This document shows, piece after piece, positions 1-4,874 of a stretch of 7,305 nt of DNA. Source of the DNA: an uncultured Treponema sp. (GTDB taxonomy: Bacteria; Spirochaetota; Spirochaetia; Treponematales; Treponemataceae); NCBI GenBank assembly GCA_947176045.1, contig CAMWPF010000067.1:1-7305 (forward strand), given 5' to 3'. The notes under the pieces were generated by a model. It ran no database searches. It was not told the DNA's origin and saw only the letters and a program-made list of their open reading frames with translations. Position numbers and translations under genes: made by a program. Position 1 is the first letter of the stretch; each line of letters starts with the position of its first letter.

Positions 1-796
1 ACGCCGGACCGTAGACCGGGCGGAGCGTCGCTTCATACGCCTTGTGGAAGAACTGTTCTCCTGCGAGCGACTTGATTTCCTCGTTGAGCCATTCCAGCAG
101 CTCCGCGTTTCCCTTCTGGACGGCGGGCGCGATTGCGTCCAGACTTCCGAGCGATTCCACGCCGACTGCGTATCCCGGATTTTCCAGCGCCCATGCAAGC
201 ACTTCCGTGTTGTCCGTGGAAAGCGCGTCGCCGCGTCCGTCGAGCAGCGCGTTGAACGCCTCGCTGTACTGGTCGAATTTCAGCAGCTCCACGTCCGGGT
301 AGTTGCTGATGAAATAGGTTTCGGCGGTGGTGCCCTTGCTGACAATCAGCGTCTTTCCGTCGAGCTGCTCCGGCGCAGTGATGAGCGCTAGCTCCGGCGA
401 GACGATTCCCAGCGCGACCTTCATATACGGAAGCGCGAAATCGACTTTTTCCGCGCGCTCCGGCGTCTGCGTGAAGTTGGCGAGGACGATGTCAACCTTG
501 CCGGTCGCAAGGTATTCCACGCGGCTCGCCGCTTCGACAGGAACATATTCCGCTTCGACGCCCAAATCTTCCGCAATCCGGTTGCCGAAGTAGACGTCGT
601 ACCCTTGGTACACGCCGTTTTCGTCCACATAGCCGAACGGCTTCTTGTCGCTGAAAACTGCAATGACCACCTTGCCGCTGTCCTTGATTTCCTGCACGGA
701 GCGGGCGGTTGTCTTTCCGCCCTTCGCGCATCCTGCCGCCAGCGCCGCTGAAAGCGCGGCCGCCGCGAAAATGCCAAACAGAGAATGCTTCTTCAT
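1..796 (-). CDS. Cysteine-type (CjaA-like) ABC transporter substrate-binding lipoprotein, C-terminus cut by window edge
   Basis: Captures an amino acid, probably cysteine or cystine, outside the inner membrane and passes it to an ABC permease. The 265 residues visible form a family 3 solute-binding protein. A lipoprotein signal runs from MKK through a hydrophobic stretch to LAAGC, making Cys23 the probable lipid anchor; the -3 residue is Ala, a loose lipobox. The family signature starts at Gly65 (GYDVYFGNRIAEDLG). A ligand-binding block follows at 106-124 (ANFTQT, PER with Arg114, VDFALPY). The hinge-side KGTTAE is at 154-159, and GDALSTDNTE at 189-198 includes Asp195, which normally holds the substrate amino group. 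The region 'VEAASRVEYL' and the end 'GEQFFHKAYEATL' closely recall Campylobacter CjaA from memory, which supports cysteine over other amino acids. About 15-20 residues are probably missing. The ATG at 794-796 is fixed by a strong Shine-Dalgarno. Permease and ATPase genes would be expected further left. Family is certain, ligand inferred. Confidence 0.93.
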   Translation of the reverse strand, partial: MKKHSLFGIFAAAALSAALAAGCAKGGKTTARSVQEIKDSGKVVIAVFSDKKPFGYVDENGVYQGYDVYFGNRIAEDLGVEAEYVPVEAASRVEYLATGKVDIVLANFTQTPERAEKVDFALPYMKVALGIVSPELALITAPEQLDGKTLIVSKGTTAETYFISNYPDVELLKFDQYSEAFNALLDGRGDALSTDNTEVLAWALENPGYAVGVESLGSLDAIAPAVQKGNAELLEWLNEEIKSLAGEQFFHKAYEATLRPVYGPA

Positions 797-802
797 ACAA
801 TG

Positions 803-808
803 CCTCCT
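803..808 (-). promoter_or_regulatory. Ribosome binding site of the binding-protein gene
   Basis: AGGAGG, within TAAGGAGG, lies 6 bases before the ATG at 796. It is a near-perfect Shine-Dalgarno and decides the start codon. It is also the only convincing Shine-Dalgarno before any start in the window, which contrasts with the three leaderless-looking genes. Confidence 0.9.
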
Positions 809-815
809 TACTGTG

Positions 816-853
816 AAAAAGCGGGCGGCACCGGAGCGCGCCCCGATGCCCGC
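816..853 (-). terminator. Terminator-like hairpin in the 5' leader of the binding-protein gene (possible attenuator)
   Basis: Read on the minus strand, GCGGGC (853-848) pairs perfectly with GCCCGC (826-821). An inner helix CGGGG/CTCCG closes a CGCG tetraloop. Five T residues follow at 820-816. An alternative fold pairs GGCATCGG (850-843) with CCGGTGCC (834-827) and adds GGC/GCC across one bulged G. Either form resembles an intrinsic terminator, and it lies between the predicted promoter and the Shine-Dalgarno. Only the minus strand has the T-tract, so it does not serve nudC. It could attenuate expression, set a basal level, or stabilise the mRNA. The upstream leader is only about 15 nt, too short for a known riboswitch aptamer. 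Confidence 0.5.
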
Positions 854-873
854 CGTTGAATGTGACTGCAATT

Positions 874-902
874 GTTTTACCGTACAAAACCCATTAAGTC
901 AA
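874..902 (-). promoter_or_regulatory. Predicted sigma-70-type promoter of the binding-protein gene
   Basis: On the minus strand, TTGACT (902-897, 5 of 6 to consensus) is followed by exactly 17 bases and then TAAAAC (879-874, 4 of 6). The start of transcription would be near 867, giving a leader of about 70 nt. The -35 box lies inside a perfect palindrome, suggesting a repressor site. The -10 box is imperfect, so strength is uncertain. Confidence 0.5.
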
Positions 903-906
903 TGGG
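890..906. promoter_or_regulatory. Perfect palindrome over the -35 box, candidate operator
   Basis: CCCATT-AAGTC-AATGGG is an exact inverted repeat with 6-bp arms and a 5-bp spacer. It contains the whole TTGACT -35 box of the binding-protein promoter (897-902). A dimeric regulator bound here would block that promoter. It lies about 66 bp upstream of the nudC -10 box, so an effect on nudC is less obvious. No regulator gene is visible in the window. Confidence 0.4.
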
Positions 907-971
907 AATTGGGAAGATGCCGGCGCGGCGGCTTCCTCCGTTTTCCGCTGGTGAAAAACCGGCAGAACCGC

Positions 972-977
972 TATACT
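972..977 (+). promoter_or_regulatory. nudC -10 box, placed for a leaderless transcript
   Basis: TATACT (5 of 6 to consensus) ends 6 bases before the ATG at 984. With the usual distance from -10 box to start site, +1 falls on the A of the ATG. There is no extended -10 TG, and the -35 region is weak: TGGTGA at 949-954 with 17-bp spacing matches only 3 of 6. No Shine-Dalgarno is present. Confidence 0.55.
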
Positions 978-983
978 GGATTC

Positions 984-1796
984 ATGGCTTTGATTGACGC
1001 GCCGGATGCGGCTGCTTTTGATTATGGAATTCTTGTCGAAGGAACGGATGTGTTTGTTACTGAGTCGGGCGGCATCCCTTCAGGAAGGGAGCTGGCGCGC
1101 ATCGTGGAGGCCGCCGGAACGCGGCGCATCGCGGATTTTTTCGCCGATCCGGAATTCCGCTTTGCGGCTGCGGAAGCCGCCGCAGGGCCGGCCGGACTGC
1201 CGTTCGTTTTGCCGCGCGGCTGCGCCCTGCACAAAATTCCCATCCGGGAATTCTTCAGCATCCGGACGGCGCAGGAGGGCGCGGTTGCGGCGCGCGCGAA
1301 AATCCTCCTCAACTGGCGCACCTCCGTCCGCTTCTGCGCGGCGTGCGGGGATCGCCTGATTGCCGACGCATCGTTCACTGCACGGCGCTGTCCGCGCTGC
1401 GGGCGCGTTCATTTTCCGCGCATCGAGCCGTGCGTCATCGTCCTTGTCAGCCGCGGCGACGAAGTCCTTCTGGCGCGCCACGCCCAGCGCAATCAGGACA
1501 TCTTCACCTGCCTTGCCGGCTTCATCGAGGCGGGTGAGAGCGCCGAGGACGCCGTCGTCCGGGAAGTCCGTGAGGAGGTCGGCATTTCAATACGGAACCT
1601 CCGCTACTGCGGAAGCCAGGGCTGGCCGTATCCCGACCAGCTCATGCTCGCGTTCCGCGCCGAGTATGCCGGAGGGGAAATCGCGCTCCAAAAGGAGGAG
1701 ATTGCGGAGGCGGGATGGTTCCGGCGCGCCAGCCTTCCGCCGACCGCGCGTCCCGGCTCCGTCGCCTACCGGCTCATTCACGGCGACTTCCAGTAG
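984..1796 (+). CDS. nudC: NAD(H) diphosphatase / NAD-cap decapping Nudix hydrolase NudC
   Basis: Hydrolyses the pyrophosphate of NADH/NAD to NMN(H) and AMP and, in characterised homologues, removes NAD caps from RNA 5' ends; cytoplasmic. The protein has 270 residues, close to E. coli NudC (257). Residues 1-110 form the variable N-terminal region. A zinc ribbon follows with Cys118, Cys121, Cys136 and Cys139. The linker HFPRIEPCVIVLV is at 143-155. A complete Nudix box runs from 179 to 201 (G-x5-E-x7-REVREEVGI). Just after it comes SQGWPYPDQ (211-219), the NudC-specific counterpart of SQPWPFPxS, with Gly in place of the first Pro and Tyr for Phe. The ATG at 984 is chosen because the TATACT box lies immediately upstream and the length then matches the family. 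An in-frame GTG at 951 has no Shine-Dalgarno. The gene diverges from the binding-protein gene and converges with the M16 gene, so it is probably monocistronic. Confidence 0.95.
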   Translation: MALIDAPDAAAFDYGILVEGTDVFVTESGGIPSGRELARIVEAAGTRRIADFFADPEFRFAAAEAAAGPAGLPFVLPRGCALHKIPIREFFSIRTAQEGAVAARAKILLNWRTSVRFCAACGDRLIADASFTARRCPRCGRVHFPRIEPCVIVLVSRGDEVLLARHAQRNQDIFTCLAGFIEAGESAEDAVVREVREEVGISIRNLRYCGSQGWPYPDQLMLAFRAEYAGGEIALQKEEIAEAGWFRRASLPPTARPGSVAYRLIHGDFQ

Positions 1797-1810
1797 CCGC
1801 CGTCCGGCAT

Positions 1811-1827
1811 TCCTGCATCCGGCAGGA
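1811..1827. terminator. Hairpin between the convergent nudC and M16 genes, possible weak terminator
   Basis: TCCTGC-ATCCG-GCAGGA is a perfect 6-bp inverted repeat with a 5-nt loop. It lies in the 32-bp gap between the two stop codons, ending two bases before the M16 stop. Neither strand has a T-tract after it, so it is not a standard intrinsic terminator. It may act in both directions, or protect 3' ends. Confidence 0.35.
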
Positions 1828-1828
1828 T

Positions 1829-4735
1829 TCAGAACGACACGATGTCCGCGTCCTCCTCGCCGACAACCGCGAACCAGCGGGAGCCGCCGTCAATCCAGTA
1901 TTTCTGAAAGACGCGCGCGATGTCGTCCGCGGTTGCTTCCCGGGCGCGCTCGCAAAGGGCGTCGGCGGAAAGCGCGTCTCCGAATTGCAGGAGGCTCGTG
2001 CAGATCCGCAGCGCGACGCCGGATGTTGATGCCTGCGACGCATACTTTCGGTTGATGTATGAATTGATGTAGCCCGGAAGCCGGTCGGAAATCGGCTCCA
2101 GTTCGAATCCTGCGCCGGAATCGGAACCTTCCGCCAGTTCCTCCGGATTTCCGCCGTGAATCTCGCGGACGCGCCCGCGGATGGTGCTGCCGGACGCCAT
2201 GATGCCGCGCGCTTCCTCCATGTATGCGGCAAAATCCGTGAGGTTCGAGATGCGGTTCAGATATTCTATGCCGAACGGCGCGGCGGAGCTGAACACCATC
2301 GACCCAGGCGTGTAGCAGGCGCCGTATTTTTCGCGGACGACCGCGAACAGGATGTCGCTGAAGATGTCCGCGGCGATGCACGCCGGAACGTAGTCGTCGT
2401 CAAAGACCGGCGGGGACGCGAACGCCCGCATCGCATATCCCGTTCCGTCGGCGGCAGGACTGGTGCGGACGAGCGGAGCTCCCGACGGACGGACTTCCGG
2501 GATTGCGCCGGAGGGAAGCGGTATGGTGCCGTTCGGAATCGTTCCGAGCGCCGCCTCCAGCGTTTCCAGCAGCGCGGGGACGTCCAGCCGGCCTGCCGCG
2601 ACGACGGAAATCCGGCGGGCGTCCAGAATTTCGGCATGGAGCCGCCGCATCGCATCAACTGTAATCTGCCCGATGGAATCCGGCGTCACAGAGACAGCTG
2701 CGGCGTACGGATGCCCTTCGTATATCGACTGTTCCGCGCAGTACAGCAGTAGGGAGTCAGGATCGTTCTGCATCTGCTGGATGTCCTGTTCGTATTTCTT
2801 CATCAGCAGTTCGTACTCGCTTTTTCCGAACGCGGGATGCAGGAAGCCGTCAAGCAGGCGTTCCAGCGTTCCGTCGAAGTAGCTGGCGATGCACGCCGTT
2901 CCGATCACTGAGCCGGCGCGGCTTGAGGACGACGAGATGCCGCCCTGCGTGCGGTAGGTGTACGACTGAAGCTCCGGATAGCTGAACCGTTCCGAACCCA
3001 TCGTCATCATGGTGAACAGCGCGTCCTCCAAGCCGGATGTCTCCGGCGAAAGGCAGCGCACGCCGCCGCTTACGACGATGTGCGTGTCGGCGACGGCCGT
3101 ATCCAGTCCTGTCCGGACGTATACAGGGATTCCGTTTGAAAGCCGGTACAGCGCGAGTTCCGGCGAAATCCATTCATCCGGCTCAGGAAGCCGCTCCTCG
3201 CCAGACGATGGAGCAGGCTGCTCTGGCGAGCGCTTCCACCAGAATGCGTCCTCCTTGGTGATTTCGGAAAATCCGGCGGCTTCAAACGCGGCGCGCGACG
3301 ATTCGTAGACGGCAGGATTGACGAGGACGGTGACAAGCGGCTGCGGCGCGTCCGGGCGCGCCGCCTTTTTGCGCGGAAGCGGCAGTTCCGGCGCCGCAGC
3401 CTGCGTTCCGGCGACATAGCGGCGCACGAAGTCGGAAAGCTGCTCCGAAGAGACGTCCGCCATGTTTTCGAGGTACGTGCGGGAATAGTCGGCGTCCGCG
3501 CACACCCACCAGAAGCGCAGCTCGTTCAGCAGGCCTTGCGCCGTCTCGCCGGCATACGTCTTGTCGTCGGAAATCCGGCGGCAGACGGCTGCCATCGCCT
3601 CCTGCGATTCAGAGGACGCGATGGCGGACAGCAGGGAGGGAAGCTTTTCGGAAAAATACAGGGCGCGTTCGGGAAGATCCTGCGCCGGATTAAGGACAGC
3701 CGTCCCGAACGAAAGCACGCCGCACTGCCGCCGCGTCGCATATCCGCTCCAAATGTAGTCTGAGCCGGGCGGCAGCAGCAGGGGATCTTCTGCGAACGTC
3801 CGCTTGAACGTTCCGTCTGGATCGTTCAGGATGCCGACGAGCATGTCGGCGGCGTAGGTGTCGTTCCGCTCGTATTCGGCGTCCGGCCCGCGGTAGTCCA
3901 CCCTGATGTGGGCGAGCTGCGGCGAAACCTGCGCGGACGGCATGACGCGCAGCTCCGGCCTTTTGAGCGGCGCGGCGGCATGGCGGAATCCGCCTCCGCT
4001 TTTGGAACGTTCCGCGCCGTCCTCCCACGAGCCGAACAGTTCGGAGACGAGGCGCCGCGCCTCCTCCGGGTCGATGTCGCCGCCGACGAACACCGCAGCA
4101 TTGTCCGGCGTGTAGTATTTCCTTTGGATTTCCAGAAGCGCTTCCGCCGTCGCGCCCGCGACGGCTTCTACGGAGCCTGCCGGATCCATCTTCCACGGAG
4201 CGTCCGGGAACAGCAGGAGGTCGCGCGCCGAACTGAAGACCCGCCCCGGATCGGACTGGTTGCCTTGAATTTCAGCGATGACGACCTTCTTTTCGGCCTC
4301 CAGCTCGGCGGCGTCGAGCAGCGGAAAGCGGATGGCGCTGTTCCAGAAGGCGAGGCCCTTTTCCAGCTGGTCGGACGGAACGGTGAAATAGTAGTTCACG
4401 CACTCTAGGCCGGTCGAGCCGTTCCAGCTGGCGACGCCCATGTCGGAGAGCGCCCGCTGGACGGCGGCGGCATCCTCGTAGAGCGCGTTTCCCTTGAACA
4501 TCATGTGTTCGTACAGGTGGAACAGCCCCGCCGTCTCAGGCTCCTGCGTGAACGCGCCGCATCTGACGGCGACTTCAATGTAGACGAGCGGAACCGAGTG
4601 GTTTTCCGCGATGAACAGCGAAAGGCCGTTCGGAAGCGTGTGCTGCCGCATTGGATCCTTCGCGGAAGCCGCTGCGGCTGCAAGAAGGCAAAGAAGGGCG
4701 GCGAGCGCCGTCCGGATTTTTTTCATGTGGTTCAT
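1829..4735 (-). CDS. Exported M16-family zinc metalloprotease, full-length two-half type
   Basis: A predicted extracytoplasmic zinc peptidase of 968 residues. A Lys-containing N-terminus, a Leu/Ala core and ASA (23-25) before Lys26 form a type I signal peptide; there is no lipobox. The catalytic inverted motif is HLYEH (His73, Glu76, His77), and Glu148/Glu155 in EKKVVIAE fit the supporting and third zinc-ligand positions. YYTPDN at 207-212, followed by GGDID, marks the second M16 domain. The C-terminal half (from about 522) repeats the fold, but its HxxEH equivalent is degenerate (GLEDAL). It keeps Arg801 and Tyr808, seven apart as in insulysin-type enzymes. The length matches pitrilysin, insulysin and PreP types rather than the short pairs of about 450 residues; substrates are unknown. 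The ATG at 4735 is chosen because TATAAT ends 7 bases upstream. The longer frame to 4759 starts upstream of that -10 box. ATG at 4726 is the alternative. No candidate has a Shine-Dalgarno. Confidence 0.93.
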   Translation of the reverse strand: MNHMKKIRTALAALLCLLAAAAASAKDPMRQHTLPNGLSLFIAENHSVPLVYIEVAVRCGAFTQEPETAGLFHLYEHMMFKGNALYEDAAAVQRALSDMGVASWNGSTGLECVNYYFTVPSDQLEKGLAFWNSAIRFPLLDAAELEAEKKVVIAEIQGNQSDPGRVFSSARDLLLFPDAPWKMDPAGSVEAVAGATAEALLEIQRKYYTPDNAAVFVGGDIDPEEARRLVSELFGSWEDGAERSKSGGGFRHAAAPLKRPELRVMPSAQVSPQLAHIRVDYRGPDAEYERNDTYAADMLVGILNDPDGTFKRTFAEDPLLLPPGSDYIWSGYATRRQCGVLSFGTAVLNPAQDLPERALYFSEKLPSLLSAIASSESQEAMAAVCRRISDDKTYAGETAQGLLNELRFWWVCADADYSRTYLENMADVSSEQLSDFVRRYVAGTQAAAPELPLPRKKAARPDAPQPLVTVLVNPAVYESSRAAFEAAGFSEITKEDAFWWKRSPEQPAPSSGEERLPEPDEWISPELALYRLSNGIPVYVRTGLDTAVADTHIVVSGGVRCLSPETSGLEDALFTMMTMGSERFSYPELQSYTYRTQGGISSSSSRAGSVIGTACIASYFDGTLERLLDGFLHPAFGKSEYELLMKKYEQDIQQMQNDPDSLLLYCAEQSIYEGHPYAAAVSVTPDSIGQITVDAMRRLHAEILDARRISVVAAGRLDVPALLETLEAALGTIPNGTIPLPSGAIPEVRPSGAPLVRTSPAADGTGYAMRAFASPPVFDDDYVPACIAADIFSDILFAVVREKYGACYTPGSMVFSSAAPFGIEYLNRISNLTDFAAYMEEARGIMASGSTIRGRVREIHGGNPEELAEGSDSGAGFELEPISDRLPGYINSYINRKYASQASTSGVALRICTSLLQFGDALSADALCERAREATADDIARVFQKYWIDGGSRWFAVVGEEDADIVSF

Positions 4736-4742
4736 AACGTTC

Positions 4743-4751
4743 ATTATATCA
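4743..4751 (-). promoter_or_regulatory. Extended -10 promoter of the M16 gene, leaderless placement
   Basis: Read on the minus strand, TGATATAAT is a perfect extended -10 element (TG-N-TATAAT). The hexamer ends 7 bases before the ATG at 4735, so transcription should start at 4735-4736. The -35 position holds GCCCGC, which has no resemblance to consensus, as expected for an extended -10 promoter. No Shine-Dalgarno is present. Confidence 0.65.
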
Positions 4752-4758
4752 TAAAACA

Positions 4759-4772
4759 CCGCGGCGCGGGCG
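4759..4772. repeat. 14-bp direct repeat, copy 1
   Basis: CCGCGGCGCGGGCG here is identical to 4795-4808, with starts 36 bp apart. It lies just upstream of the M16 extended -10, where a -35 box would normally be. It could be a protein-binding site or merely GC-rich low-complexity sequence. Confidence 0.45.
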
Positions 4773-4788
4773 CGTTACATGCTTGGAG

Positions 4789-4812
4789 CGGCCGCCGCGG
4801 CGCGGGCGGCCG
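4789..4812. repeat. 8-bp all-GC inverted repeat in the divergent promoter region
   Basis: CGGCCGCC (4789-4796) and GGCGGCCG (4805-4812) are perfectly complementary around an 8-nt loop. The element overlaps the second copy of the 14-bp direct repeat and a GCGGCCGC palindrome at 4788-4795. It lies about 50 bp upstream of the U32 -10 box and 38 bp upstream of the M16 -10 box. No T-tract follows, so it is more likely an operator or chance GC-rich symmetry than a terminator. Confidence 0.4.
4795..4808. repeat. 14-bp direct repeat, copy 2
   Basis: Identical to the copy at 4759-4772 and embedded in the inverted repeat at 4789-4812. Both copies fall between the divergent M16 and U32 promoters, so a shared regulator is conceivable. 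Confidence 0.45.
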
Positions 4813-4859
4813 GACCGGCGAGATTTCTGGTTCTTCAGATAGAATTCATCGGAAAGATA

Positions 4860-4868
4860 TGGTATAGT
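4860..4868 (+). promoter_or_regulatory. Extended -10 promoter of the U32 gene, leaderless placement
   Basis: TGGTATAGT fits TG-N-TATAAT with one mismatch. The hexamer TATAGT (4863-4868) ends 6 bases before the ATG at 4875, putting +1 on the A of the start codon. The -35 position (TAGAAT, 4840-4845) is poor. GAGGA lies directly against the ATG, too close to act as a Shine-Dalgarno. Confidence 0.6.
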
Positions 4869-4874
4869 CGAGGA

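Noticed and set aside
645..983. In-frame upstream extension of nudC reaching into the binding-protein gene
   Set aside because: It would overlap a real gene on the other strand, has no Shine-Dalgarno, adds 113 residues absent from the family, and lies upstream of the TATACT box. The in-frame GTG at 951 also lacks a ribosome binding site.
1360..2055. Plus-strand frame of 231 codons across the end of nudC and into the M16 gene
   Set aside because: The product is Arg/Ser/Pro-rich, typical of an out-of-frame reading of GC-rich coding DNA, and spans two well-supported genes.
4736..4759. Longer M16 start at 4759 (and ATG at 4744)
   Set aside because: The first lies upstream of the -10 hexamer and the second overlaps it, so neither would be within the transcript. 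The added residues would also precede a standard signal peptide.
4779..4874. Longer U32 start at 4779, adding an Ala-rich leader
   Set aside because: Family members begin at ELLAPAG. The extension crosses the GC repeats and the -10 box and has no ribosome binding site.
4870..4874. GAGGA as a Shine-Dalgarno for the U32 gene
   Set aside because: It directly abuts the ATG, leaving no spacing for the ribosome, and would lie at or outside the predicted transcript start.
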